Below are positions 41,646 to 50,267 of a stretch of DNA of 64,000 nt, one piece after another. Location: contig NZ_AP028056.1 in assembly GCF_030297015.1 (NCBI RefSeq), forward strand, positions 2,490,939 to 2,554,938, written 5' to 3'. This DNA comes from Brooklawnia propionicigenes. Its GTDB lineage: Bacteria > Actinomycetota > Actinomycetes > Propionibacteriales > Propionibacteriaceae. Below the pieces are notes generated by a model. The model made no database searches. It had not been told where the DNA came from and was given only the letters and a program-made list of their open reading frames with translations. The position numbers and the translations under genes were made by a program. Numbering within the stretch: position 1 is the stretch's first letter; every line of letters starts with the position of its first letter.

Positions 41646-43799
41646 ATGAGTTTAGAGTCGTCCCTATATGTGCTCGCCGAGAAACTCGGCGTCACCACCG
41701 ACTTCTGGGACTGGAAGGGACGACACATTCAGGTACCCCAGCACACCATCATCGCGGTGATGGCCGCAATGGGTGTGGACGCCGCCACCGAGACCAGCGC
41801 TGAGGCCGCGATCGCCGAACTCGAACTGAAACCCTGGCGTCGCGGTCTGCCCCCGGTCGTCGTGGTCAGCGAAGGCGACACCACTCACGTCGAGGCCCAC
41901 GTCGTGCACGGCCATCCCGCCCAGATCCGGCTGCGGCTCGAAGACGGCGAGGTCCGCTACCTCGGCCAGCGCCACCACATGGTCGAACCACGCGAGGTCG
42001 ACGGGACGCTGATCGGGGAGGCCAGCTTCGCGGTGCCCTCGGATCTGCCCACTGGCTACCATCGTCTCGAACTGCTGTCCGATGACCGGCAGTCCGACTC
42101 GACCCTCATCGTTACCCCGCGCTTCCTGGGGCTGCCCGAGCGGCTGAACGATTCCCGGCTGTGGGGATACGCCGCGCAGTTGTACAGCGTCCGCTCGTCC
42201 GGATCGTGGGGCATCGGCGATCTGATGGACCTATCGGATCTGGCCGTCTGGTCGGCCACCCAGCAGTTCAGCCAGTACGTGCTGATCAACCCGCTGCACG
42301 CCTCGCAGCCGGTACCCCCGATGGACGTCTCACCCTATCTGCCCAGCTCGCGGCTGTTCCTTAACCCGATGTACTTGCGTCCCGAAGCTGTGCCCGAATA
42401 TGCCCTGCTCGGCCAGCACGATCGGGACACGATCAAAGAGCTGCGCGAGCAGCTCAACGAGGAGCAGGCCGGCGAACAATTGCTCGATCGCGACGCCTCC
42501 TGGACCAACAAACGAGAAGCGCTGCGCATCATCTTCGGCGCGGGTCTTCGTCCGGCTCGGCAGATGGCCTTCGACGACTTCAAGCGTCGCCGTGGCCGCC
42601 GGCTGCGCGACTTCGCATTGTGGTGTGTGCTCTGCGAGCACTACGGCAACGACTGGCGGCAATGGGACGAGGACCTGCAGCGCCCGACCTCACCGCGGGT
42701 GGCGAAACTGCACAACGACTACCTTGACGAGATCACGTTCAACGAGTGGCTGCAGTGGGTCTCCTGGAACCAGCTCAGCGACGCCCAGCAGGCCGCACAG
42801 GACGCGGGCATGCCGGTCGGCATCGTGACCGATCTCGCCGTCGGAGTGAGCGGCGCCTCGGCCGACACCTGGATGATGAGCGACATCTACGCCCAGGACA
42901 TCAGCGTCGGCGCGCCGCCGGACGGCTACAACCAGCTCGGACAGGACTGGGGACAACCGCCGTGGCGGCCCGACCGGCTCGCCGATACCGCTTACGGCCC
43001 GTTCCGCAGCATGCTGCAGACCGCCCTCAGCCATGCGGGCGGCGTGCGGATCGACCACATCCTCGGCATGTTCCGGCTCTGGTGGATCCCCGAGGGCGGC
43101 ACGCCGCGCGAGGGCACCTATGTGCGCTACGACCACGATGCGCTCATCGGCATCATCATGTTGGAGGCTCAGCGCGCCGGGGCATTCGTCATCGGCGAAG
43201 ATCTGGGCACCGTCGAGCCCTGGGTGCGCGGCTATCTCGCCGAACGCGGCATCCTGGGCACCTCGGTGCTGTGGTTCGAGAACGACGCGAACGGCCAGCC
43301 CTCTCCGCCCGAACATTGGCGCGAATACGCGATGGCCTCGGTGATCACCCATGATCTGCCTCCGACCGCGGGCTATCTGGCCAACGAGCACGTCCGGTTG
43401 CGGCACGATCTCGGGCTGCTCACCGAGTCGTACGAGGAAGAAGCGGCCGCCGCTGAACTCGAGCAGGATGCCTGGATGCGCCGTCTCGACGAGCGCGGCC
43501 TGTTCACCGACGACGTGGAGGACGATGTCGAGGCGAAGGTGCTGGCGCTCTACCGCTACCTGACGTACACCGATTCACGGGTGCTCAATGTCGCGCTGGT
43601 GGATGCCGTCGGTGACTACCGCATCCAGAACCAGCCGGGTACCTGGCGGCAATACCCGAACTGGCAGATACCGTTGTCGGGGCCGGACGGCGCACCGCTG
43701 ATGCTGGAGGACCTCTACCAGATGGAGCGCCCGATGCGGCTGGCCGCGGTGATGAACGGGTACTCGTGGGTGCCCGGCCCGAGCAGACCGGCGTCCTGA
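41646..43799 (+). CDS. malQ: 4-alpha-glucanotransferase (amylomaltase, GH77)
   Basis: The 717-residue enzyme disproportionates alpha-1,4-glucans, moving maltosyl or longer units between chains. Residues from about 180 hold the GH77 barrel: RSSGSWGIGDLMDLSDLAVW, the nucleophile region GGVRIDHILGMFRLWWIP, the acid/base segment VIGEDLGTVEPWV, and VITHDLPPTAGYL. The N-terminal 170 residues are the beta-sandwich extension of the longer bacterial MalQ type. ATG 41646 follows AGGCGGA; the in-frame ATG at 41604 lacks support. It is monocistronic. Confidence 0.95.
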   Translation: MSLESSLYVLAEKLGVTTDFWDWKGRHIQVPQHTIIAVMAAMGVDAATETSAEAAIAELELKPWRRGLPPVVVVSEGDTTHVEAHVVHGHPAQIRLRLEDGEVRYLGQRHHMVEPREVDGTLIGEASFAVPSDLPTGYHRLELLSDDRQSDSTLIVTPRFLGLPERLNDSRLWGYAAQLYSVRSSGSWGIGDLMDLSDLAVWSATQQFSQYVLINPLHASQPVPPMDVSPYLPSSRLFLNPMYLRPEAVPEYALLGQHDRDTIKELREQLNEEQAGEQLLDRDASWTNKREALRIIFGAGLRPARQMAFDDFKRRRGRRLRDFALWCVLCEHYGNDWRQWDEDLQRPTSPRVAKLHNDYLDEITFNEWLQWVSWNQLSDAQQAAQDAGMPVGIVTDLAVGVSGASADTWMMSDIYAQDISVGAPPDGYNQLGQDWGQPPWRPDRLADTAYGPFRSMLQTALSHAGGVRIDHILGMFRLWWIPEGGTPREGTYVRYDHDALIGIIMLEAQRAGAFVIGEDLGTVEPWVRGYLAERGILGTSVLWFENDANGQPSPPEHWREYAMASVITHDLPPTAGYLANEHVRLRHDLGLLTESYEEEAAAAELEQDAWMRRLDERGLFTDDVEDDVEAKVLALYRYLTYTDSRVLNVALVDAVGDYRIQNQPGTWRQYPNWQIPLSGPDGAPLMLEDLYQMERPMRLAAVMNGYSWVPGPSRPAS

Positions 43800-43836
43800 G
43801 GCTCGATCGGGGCTGTCCGAGGCCGGCGAGATGCGG

Positions 43837-44421
43837 TCAGCCGGCGACGACGACCCCTGCCTCCTGCAGGCCTGCGACGACCTGGGGCACGCGGTCGGGG
43901 CTGACTGCGGCTGAAAGATCGAGCAGCATCTCGGTGCGGTAGCCATGCTTGGCGGCATCAGCGGCCGTCGCGCGGACGCAGTAGTCAGTGGCCAGGCCGC
44001 AGACCACGACGTGGTCGACATCGTGGGCGTCCAGCCAGGCTCCCAACCCCTCGCCGCCGTCGTCGCCGCCGATCGTCCCCTCGAAACCGGAGTAGGCGGC
44101 CTGGTAGGCGCCTTTGTCGAAGACCGCGTCGAAGGGCAGATCGGCGACTGCCGGATTGAAATCGGCGCCCTGAGTGCCCGCCACGCAGTGCCTGGGCCAA
44201 CTGTCGATGTAATCGGGGGTGGCGTTGAAGTGGGCGCCCGGATCGATATGGCGATCACGGGTGGCGACCAGATAGTCGAAGCTGCGATCGGTGCCTCGCC
44301 CAAGCTCGCCCTCCACGAAGGCTGCGATATCCGCGGCCACCTTGGTGCCGCCGGCGACCGCCAGCGAACCGCCCTCACAGAAGTCGTTCTGAACGTCTAC
44401 GACGATCAATGCAGTAGTCAC
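43837..44421 (-). CDS. pncA: Nicotinamidase
   Basis: The 194-residue isochorismatase-fold enzyme deamidates nicotinamide to nicotinate. The catalytic triad is visible: Asp in VVDVQNDFCEGG, Lys in FDKGAYQAAYSGF, and Cys in CGLATDYCVRATA. Metal ligands are in ATRDRHIDPGAHF. GTG 44421 follows GGGAGGCACA. Its product is the substrate of pncB at 46908-48263, so the two flank the thiamine operon as an NAD salvage pair. Confidence 0.94.
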   Translation of the reverse strand: MTTALIVVDVQNDFCEGGSLAVAGGTKVAADIAAFVEGELGRGTDRSFDYLVATRDRHIDPGAHFNATPDYIDSWPRHCVAGTQGADFNPAVADLPFDAVFDKGAYQAAYSGFEGTIGGDDGGEGLGAWLDAHDVDHVVVCGLATDYCVRATAADAAKHGYRTEMLLDLSAAVSPDRVPQVVAGLQEAGVVVAG

Positions 44422-44566
44422 TGTGCCTCCCGCGCACCGGCATCCGTAGTCCTGTCTCGATGCTAGCGGCGATGGCCCGCTATCCGACCTTCGCCGGTCC
44501 GGGAAGCACGCTCGCAGGCCGGTCGACCATCCGGAATCGCCTCGCCTGCCGGCTGGTGGCCGGTGC

Positions 44567-44572
44567 TAACGT
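44567..44572 (+). promoter_or_regulatory. -10 hexamer TAACGT upstream of the TPP riboswitch
   Basis: It places the transcription start near 44579-44581, exactly where the aptamer begins. Confidence 0.5.
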
Positions 44573-44580
44573 ACATCCAA

Positions 44581-44660
44581 GACGCGGGGTGCCGGGGAAG
44601 GTACCGGCTGAGACCAAACCCGTAGTGACCTGATCTAGGTAGTGCTAGCGAAGGGACGTC
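44581..44660 (+). ncRNA. TPP riboswitch (THI element)
   Basis: The conserved blocks of the thiamine pyrophosphate aptamer are present in order: CGGGGTGCCG, GGCTGAGACC, ACCCGTAGTGACCTGATCTA and GTGCTAGCGAAGGGA. Stem P1 can form from GACG (44581-44584) and CGTC (44657-44660). The AAGGGA at 44651-44656, the apparent ribosome binding site of thiM, is inside the aptamer's 3' strand, so ligand binding should block translation initiation, as in E. coli thiM. The ATG follows four bases after P1. Confidence 0.93.
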
Positions 44661-44663
44661 CAG

Positions 44664-45467
44664 ATGAACGTCGATTTCCATTCCTCTGCTCTGGCCGAGA
44701 GCATCACTGCACTGCGGGAGCGCAACCCGCTGGTGCAGTGCCTCACCAATCATGTGGTGATGAACTTCACCGCGAACGTGCTGTATGCGGTCGGCGCATC
44801 CCCGGCGATGTGTGACAACCCCGAGGAGGCCGCAGGATTCGCCACCCAGGTCGCCTCCGGTGTGCTGGTCAACAACGGCACTCCCTCGTCCGAGCAGATC
44901 CAGGGCATGTACCTGGCCTCAGCCGCTGCAGTCGCCGCCGGCAAACCCTGGGTGCTCGACCCGGTCGCGGCAGGCGGACTGCCGTGGCGCACGGCCGAGG
45001 TCAAGAAGATGATGGACGCCAACCCCGCCACCATCCTGCGCGGCAACGCCTCCGAGATCCTGGGCTTCCTGGGCGGCACCTCCGGACGCGGCGTCGAGGC
45101 GACCGACTCCACCACCGATGCCGTGGACGCGGCCCATGAGTTGGCCCGTCGTTACCACTGCGTCGTCGCGGTCAGCGGCCCGGTTGACATGATCACCGAT
45201 GGCGACGAACTGGTGAAACTGAGCAACGGCAGCGCGATGCTCACCCAGGTCACCGGGGTCGGCTGCGCGCTGGGCGCGGTGATGGCCGGCTATGCGGCGG
45301 TCACCAGCCCGCTGAACGCGGCGATCGCGGCTACCTCGCATATGAACATCGCCGCCGAGAACGCTGCGTCCGTCGCCAGGGGACCGGGCAGCTTCGCCGT
45401 CGAACTCCTGGATGCGCTCGCTCGGCTGAGTGCCGAGCAGGCCGCAGATCGGGTGAAGATCTCATGA
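44664..45467 (+). CDS. thiM: Hydroxyethylthiazole kinase
   Basis: The 267-residue enzyme phosphorylates 4-methyl-5-(2-hydroxyethyl)thiazole, a thiamine salvage step. Typical sequence includes NPLVQCLTNHVVMNFTANVL, WVLDPVAAGGLPWRTAEVKK and the anion-hole segment VTGVGCALGAVMAGYAA. It is controlled by the TPP riboswitch just upstream, and its stop overlaps the thiED start by four bases. Confidence 0.96.
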   Translation: MNVDFHSSALAESITALRERNPLVQCLTNHVVMNFTANVLYAVGASPAMCDNPEEAAGFATQVASGVLVNNGTPSSEQIQGMYLASAAAVAAGKPWVLDPVAAGGLPWRTAEVKKMMDANPATILRGNASEILGFLGGTSGRGVEATDSTTDAVDAAHELARRYHCVVAVSGPVDMITDGDELVKLSNGSAMLTQVTGVGCALGAVMAGYAAVTSPLNAAIAATSHMNIAAENAASVARGPGSFAVELLDALARLSAEQAADRVKIS

Positions 45468-46903
45468 GCAAGGATCTGGATCTTTCGGTCTACCTGGTCA
45501 CCGACACGGTGCAGTGCGGGGCGCTCGGTGTGGCGGAGACGGTCAGGCAGGCCGTGCAGGCAGGCGCCACGCTCGTCCAGGTGCGCGACCCCGATGCCGA
45601 CGATGATGCATTCCTGGCGATGGCCCGCGACGTCGTCGAGACGGTCCGCGGCACGGGCGTGCCGGTGCTGCTGGACGATCGGGTGCACCTGGTCGCCGCC
45701 GCGGGAGCCGACGGCGCCCATGTCGGGCAGTCCGACATGCCCGTGGCACAGGCCCGGGCGATCCTCGGGCCCGACCCGATCCTCGGCCTGTCGGTCGAGA
45801 CCGGGGAGCAGCTGGACTGGGCTGTCGCCCACCTCGGCCGCGGTGACATCGACTACCTCGGCCTGGGCCCGGTGCGCCCGACCGCATCCAAGCCCAATCA
45901 CGCACCGGCCACCGGTCTGCGTTATCTGAGCGGCCTGGCCGCCCGCAGCCCGTGGCCGTGCGTGGCGATCGGGGGAGTGAAGGCGGCCGATACCGCCGCC
46001 GTGCGGCGTTCGGGTTTCGCGGGGGTCTCGGTGATCAGCGCGATCTGCGGACAGCCCGATGTCCGGGCGGCCACCCGCGAGTTGGTGAATGCCTGGGCCA
46101 GCGGCGGGCTGCCTCCCGTCGCGCTGACCATCGCGGGTAGCGACCCCTCCGGCGGCGCAGGCATCCAAGCCGACCTCAAGACCTTCTCCGCGCTGGGTGC
46201 TTTCGGCACCAGCGTGATCACCGCGCTGACCGCGCAGAACACCCAGGGCGTCACCGGGGTACATGTGGTGCCGGTCGACTTCGTCGCTCAGCAGTTCGAG
46301 ACCCTGGTGGCCGATGTGCGCATCGATTCGATCAAGGTCGGCATGCTGGCCACCGCCGAGCTGGCCGACGAGGTCACAGAACTGCTCGGCGAGCTCGATG
46401 CCCCCGTGGTCCTTGATCCGGTGATGGTCGCCACCTCCGGCGATCGCCTATTGGACGACGACGCTGTCCAGGCGGTCCGGCGGCTCATCGCGAAGGCCGA
46501 CATCATCACCCCGAACCTGCCCGAGGCCGCGGTTCTGCTGGGCGAGACGCAGGCCACCGGCCTGGACGAGATGTCGGCCCAGGCAGTCAAACTGCGCGAA
46601 CTCGGGGCGGACTGGGTACTGCTCAAGGGTGGACATCGGCTGGATGCCCGGGCCACTGATGTACTCGCGGGCCCCGATGGCGTCCACGAGCTCGTCAGCC
46701 ACGTCGTACAGACCAAGAACACCCACGGCACCGGCTGCACACTGAGCTCGGCGTTGGCGGCGTTGCGTCCGCGCAACCTCGACTGGCCGTCCACCGCCGC
46801 GGCCGCCAAGGAATGGATCACCGGGGCGCTGGATCACGCCGACGAACTGGGCGTCGGGCACGGGCACGGCCCGGTTCATCACTTCTATCGATTCTGGAGC
46901 TGA
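45464..46903 (+). CDS. Fused thiamine-phosphate synthase / HMP(-phosphate) kinase
   Basis: The 479-residue protein joins two thiamine enzymes. Residues 1 to about 207 are ThiE, with [31 protein letters not shown] and [16 protein letters not shown], which couples HMP-PP to thiazole phosphate. Residues from about 215 are ThiD, with [20 protein letters not shown] and [18 protein letters not shown], which phosphorylates HMP and HMP-P. With thiM it covers salvage of both thiamine halves. De novo genes such as thiC or thiG are absent from the window. Confidence 0.95.
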   Translation: MSKDLDLSVYLVTDTVQCGALGVAETVRQAVQAGATLVQVRDPDADDDAFLAMARDVVETVRGTGVPVLLDDRVHLVAAAGADGAHVGQSDMPVAQARAILGPDPILGLSVETGEQLDWAVAHLGRGDIDYLGLGPVRPTASKPNHAPATGLRYLSGLAARSPWPCVAIGGVKAADTAAVRRSGFAGVSVISAICGQPDVRAATRELVNAWASGGLPPVALTIAGSDPSGGAGIQADLKTFSALGAFGTSVITALTAQNTQGVTGVHVVPVDFVAQQFETLVADVRIDSIKVGMLATAELADEVTELLGELDAPVVLDPVMVATSGDRLLDDDAVQAVRRLIAKADIITPNLPEAAVLLGETQATGLDEMSAQAVKLRELGADWVLLKGGHRLDARATDVLAGPDGVHELVSHVVQTKNTHGTGCTLSSALAALRPRNLDWPSTAAAAKEWITGALDHADELGVGHGHGPVHHFYRFWS

Positions 46904-46907
46904 TGGC

Positions 46908-48263
46908 TCACAGATTGGCCGGGGGCTCGCCGATCAGGTAGATGTTCTCGGTCTTCTCGCCTTCATGGGTGACGAAGATGGTCGGGATGGCCTGCTCCGC
47001 CCGGCTGATCTTCTGGCCCGCCAGCGGCAGTTCGGCGCGCGCGCGTGCGTGGCGGTCGCGGGCGTCCTGGAGCGGCTCTTCACCGACGATCTCACCGTTT
47101 CGCACCAGATCGACCATCACCAGCCGGTCGTTGCTGTCGGTGCGCGGTGCCACATCCACGCCGATGACCTCGGCGGTCGCGGTGCCGCTCTGATCGATCT
47201 GGCGCATCACGGTCTTGCGCCCGCCGATGGTGCCCTTGTTCTGCGACTTCTTCACCACCGGATGCTGCACGGCGTCCGGGTCGTCGGAGTCGGCCCGGCT
47301 GACCATCTTGTAGACCATGCCGCAGGTCGGATGTCCCGAACCGGTGACCACCGAGGTGCCGACGCCGAACCCGTCCACGGGGGCGCCACGCAACGCGGCG
47401 ATCTGGTACTCGTCCAGGTCGTTGGTGACGATGATGCGCGTCTTGGTGGCGCCCAGCGAGTCGAGCAGCTTGCGTAGCCGGCGCACCTCGACGCTCAGAT
47501 CGCCCGAATCCAGCCGGATGGCGCCGATGCGCCCCTCGGTGAGTTCGACAGCCTTCCTAATGGCATCGTCCACGTCGTAGGTGTCGACCAGCAGTGTGGT
47601 CTGTTCGCCCATGGCCTCCAGCTGCGCCTTGAAGGCGTCTTCTTCCGAATCGAAGAGCATCGTGAAGGCGTGGGCGGCGGTGCCGCTGACCGGGATGCCC
47701 CAGCTGCGTCCGGCCTCCAGATCGGAGCTGGGCCCGAAACCGGCGATCCACGACGCCCGGGCCGCCGCGACGGCCGCCCACTCGTGGGTGCGCCGGCCAC
47801 CCATCTCGATGATCGGGCGACCCTCAGCGGCCAGCGTCATCCGCGATGCCGCCGAAGCCACCGCGGAGTCATGGTTGAAGATCGACAGTAGCAACGTCTC
47901 CAGCACCACGGCTTCGGCGAAACTGCCCTCGACGACTGCCACCGGCGAGCCGGAGAAGAAGAGTTCGCCTTCCGCATAGCCGCGGATATTCCCGGAGAAT
48001 TTGTAGTCGGCCAGCCACTCGGCGAGCATGTCATCGGCGATACCGCGGTCGCGCAGGAATTCGATCTCCTCGGGGCCGAACCGGAAGTGTTTCAGTGCCT
48101 CCAGGGCACGTCCGGTGCCGGCCACGACGCCGTAGCTGCGGCCGGTAGGGAGCCTGCGCGGGAACAGATCGAAAGTGCAGCGTCGGAATGCCGTGCCGGC
48201 ATGCATGGCCGCCTTGATCATGGTCAGCTCATACATATCGGTGAGCAGTGCGGTGGACGTCAT
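46908..48263 (-). CDS. pncB: Nicotinate phosphoribosyltransferase
   Basis: The 451-residue enzyme makes nicotinate mononucleotide from nicotinate and PRPP. It starts TALLTDMYELTMIKAAMHAG, contains GGRRTHEWAAVAAARAS with the family's active-site histidine, and DSGDLSVEVRRLR in the phosphate-binding region. ATG 48263 is chosen over an earlier in-frame start because TAGGCT lies seven bases upstream. It is convergent with thiED, only four bases apart, and divergent from clpS. Confidence 0.95.
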   Translation of the reverse strand: MTSTALLTDMYELTMIKAAMHAGTAFRRCTFDLFPRRLPTGRSYGVVAGTGRALEALKHFRFGPEEIEFLRDRGIADDMLAEWLADYKFSGNIRGYAEGELFFSGSPVAVVEGSFAEAVVLETLLLSIFNHDSAVASAASRMTLAAEGRPIIEMGGRRTHEWAAVAAARASWIAGFGPSSDLEAGRSWGIPVSGTAAHAFTMLFDSEEDAFKAQLEAMGEQTTLLVDTYDVDDAIRKAVELTEGRIGAIRLDSGDLSVEVRRLRKLLDSLGATKTRIIVTNDLDEYQIAALRGAPVDGFGVGTSVVTGSGHPTCGMVYKMVSRADSDDPDAVQHPVVKKSQNKGTIGGRKTVMRQIDQSGTATAEVIGVDVAPRTDSNDRLVMVDLVRNGEIVGEEPLQDARDRHARARAELPLAGQKISRAEQAIPTIFVTHEGEKTENIYLIGEPPANL

Positions 48264-48270
48264 ATGGTTG

Positions 48271-48276
48271 AGCCTA
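48271..48276 (-). promoter_or_regulatory. -10 hexamer TAGGCT of a leaderless promoter (pncB)
   Basis: Seven bases separate it from ATG 48263. The clpS-side variant AACAAT at 48301-48306 faces the other way. Confidence 0.62.
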
Positions 48277-48312
48277 TGCCCGCGGGTTGTGCAGGTGGGT
48301 AACAATAGGCAC

Positions 48313-48624
48313 ATGGCAAGCGAATCGGCATCCGCAGCAACGGGGGGCGGCACGGCCGTCGAGGAGCTCGCGTCCGAAGAATCTCAGACCACCCAGCCGT
48401 GGGTGACCGTGGTCTGGGACGACCCGGTCAATCTGATGAGTTACGTCACGCACGTCTTCTCGACCTATTTCAGCTACCCCAAGGATCAGGCCGAACGTCT
48501 GATGATGCAGGTCCACATGGAGGGCCGCGCGATCGTCAGCTGTGGTGGCCGCGATTGTATGGAACGCGACGTCCAGGCGATGCACAGTTACGGCCTGTGG
48601 GCGACGCTGGACAAGGCCGAGTGA
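48313..48624 (+). CDS. clpS: ATP-dependent Clp protease adaptor ClpS
   Basis: The 103-residue adaptor has an acidic, Ser/Ala-rich N-terminal arm, then the ClpS core WVTVVWDDPVNLMSYV and MMQVHMEGRAIVSCGGR. ClpS delivers N-degron proteins to a ClpA/ClpC ATPase. ATG 48313 has AACAAT six bases before it and no ribosome binding site. The next gene overlaps its stop codon. Confidence 0.95.
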   Translation: MASESASAATGGGTAVEELASEESQTTQPWVTVVWDDPVNLMSYVTHVFSTYFSYPKDQAERLMMQVHMEGRAIVSCGGRDCMERDVQAMHSYGLWATLDKAE

Positions 48625-49247
48625 TGCTCGCGTTCCGCCGGGTGGACGATCGGGTGGTCTGCCAGTTCGAGCCGGCCGAGCTCAGTCTGCTGAGCGGGCT
48701 GATCAGCCAGCTGATCGAACTGCTCCTGGAGTCGAGCCCCCCGGCGGGCGGCCCGGGCACCGCCTGGCTCAGCGACGACGACCCGGACGAATCCGACGCG
48801 GTCGACGACGAGGACCAGATCTTCGCCCGGCTGGAGCGCGAGATGGTCAGCGAGGACGATTTCGACTACGAGCCGGTCGGTGATCCGGTCCTGCAGCGGC
48901 TGTTCCCGAACCCGTACCCCGATGATCCGGCGGCCGGTCACGATTTCCAGCGGTTCACCCACACCGCGCAGCTCGACGACAAGGTGAACGCGGCGCGCGC
49001 GGTGCTGGCCGACCTCGAAGGCATCCAGGCCCATGGCCGCTGCGAGGTCTGCGGGTCGCACACCACAGGCTGGCTGAAGACCCTGACCAATCTGCGGCTG
49101 GCCCTCGCGGTGCGCCTCGACATCCGCGATGCCGATGATGCCGATCACGTCAGTGAGCTGCCCGAGGACGATCCCCGCAGCTGGACGTTTTCGATCTATG
49201 AATGGCTGGGATGGGTACAGGAATCCCTGTTGAACGCCCAGGAATGA
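48624..49247 (+). CDS. DUF2017 family protein
   Basis: The 207-residue acidic protein matches the actinobacterial DUF2017 family, which is typically encoded directly after clpS. FEPAELSLLSGLISQLIELL near the N-terminus and LTNLRLALAVRLDIRD near the C-terminus are helical conserved parts. The TGATG overlap with clpS implies coupled translation and perhaps a shared task in protein quality control. Function is unproven. Confidence 0.87.
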   Translation: MLAFRRVDDRVVCQFEPAELSLLSGLISQLIELLLESSPPAGGPGTAWLSDDDPDESDAVDDEDQIFARLEREMVSEDDFDYEPVGDPVLQRLFPNPYPDDPAAGHDFQRFTHTAQLDDKVNAARAVLADLEGIQAHGRCEVCGSHTTGWLKTLTNLRLALAVRLDIRDADDADHVSELPEDDPRSWTFSIYEWLGWVQESLLNAQE

Positions 49248-49268
49248 GCCACGCAGCGATCCTTTGGC

Positions 49269-49274
49269 TAAAGT
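49269..49274 (+). promoter_or_regulatory. -10 hexamer TAAAGT of a leaderless promoter (murI)
   Basis: Seven bases separate it from GTG 49282. Confidence 0.65.
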
Positions 49275-49281
49275 TGGCCCG

Positions 49282-50100
49282 GTGAACGAGCTGTCCGCGG
49301 CGCCCATAGGCATCTTCGATTCGGGTTTCGGCGGGTTGACCGTTGCACGCGCAATCGTCGATCTGTTGCCCGGCGAAGACATCATCTACCTGGGCGACAC
49401 CGCCCGCGCCCCCTATGGGCCTCGGTCCTTGGCCGAGGTGCGGGAGTTCACCCTGCAAAGTCTCGACTGGTTGGTAGCCCAGGGCGTGAAGGCGCTGATC
49501 ATCGCGTGCAATACCGGGTCGTCCGCTGCGCTTCGTGACGCCCGCGAGCGCTACCCCCAGCTGCCGATCGTCGAAGTCGTGCTGCCGGCCGCGCGTAAGG
49601 CGGCGTCCATCACCCGCAATGGCAGGGTCGGCGTGATCTGCACTGCCGGCACCGCGACCTCGCGCAGCTACAACGACGCGCTGGCGGCTTCACCGGTGCA
49701 GGTGAGCACGCAGGTCTGCCCGAAGTTCGTGCCCTTCGTCGAAGCAGGGATCACCACCGGCGATTCGCTGATGGCCGTCGCCAGCGGTTATCTCGAGCCT
49801 CTGAAGCACAAGCAGGTCGACACGCTGATCCTCGGCTGCACGCACTATCCGCTGTTGTCGGGTGTGATCAGTTTCATCATGGGCGACGAGGTGGTCCTGG
49901 TCAGCAGCGCGGACGAGTGCGCCCGCTCCACATTCGCCACCCTCAAGCGCAAGGGCCTGCTGCGCAGCGACGGTCACACGGCTGAGCGCAGCTTCAATAC
50001 CACCGGCGATCCGGCGCAGTTCGAGGGGCTGGGCCGGCGCCTGATGGGAGGCTTCGTCCGCGACGTGGAGCAGGTAGACCTGGGACTGAAGGTCTTCTGA
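49282..50100 (+). CDS. murI: Glutamate racemase
   Basis: The 272-residue enzyme makes D-glutamate for peptidoglycan. It has PIGIFDSGFGGLTVARAI, the first catalytic cysteine in IIACNTGSSAAL and the second in LILGCTHYPLL. GTG 49282 fits the leaderless spacing; an in-frame GTG-like start at 49264 would be upstream of the -10 box. The gene order clpS-DUF2017-murI is common in actinobacteria. Confidence 0.96.
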   Translation: MNELSAAPIGIFDSGFGGLTVARAIVDLLPGEDIIYLGDTARAPYGPRSLAEVREFTLQSLDWLVAQGVKALIIACNTGSSAALRDARERYPQLPIVEVVLPAARKAASITRNGRVGVICTAGTATSRSYNDALAASPVQVSTQVCPKFVPFVEAGITTGDSLMAVASGYLEPLKHKQVDTLILGCTHYPLLSGVISFIMGDEVVLVSSADECARSTFATLKRKGLLRSDGHTAERSFNTTGDPAQFEGLGRRLMGGFVRDVEQVDLGLKVF

Positions 50101-50181
50101 TACCCCGGTTGCTCGGAACCGACCTAGGTGCGTGGGACGGAACCCCCTCCTGCGGGTCACTCCACCCGTTCCCGCGCCCGG

Positions 50182-50223
50182 AATCCGAAGCTGCGCCCGG
50201 TATATCGGGCGCAGCTTCGGATT
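50182..50223. terminator. Strong hairpin between convergent murI and dld
   Basis: A perfect 18-bp stem (AATCCGAAGCTGCGCCCG at 50182-50199 with its complement at 50206-50223) has a six-base loop GTATAT, and GC-rich outer flanks extend the pairing. It is placed to stop transcription from both sides. Confidence 0.75.
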
Positions 50224-50267
50224 TGGAGCGCGGGAAGCCCCCAGAGGTACGACAGTGGGGAGCCGGA

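Noticed and set aside
39323-41803. 826-codon open frame overlapping the MFS and RDD genes
   Set aside because: Arginine/glycine-rich shadow of two recognised genes in another frame; no motif.
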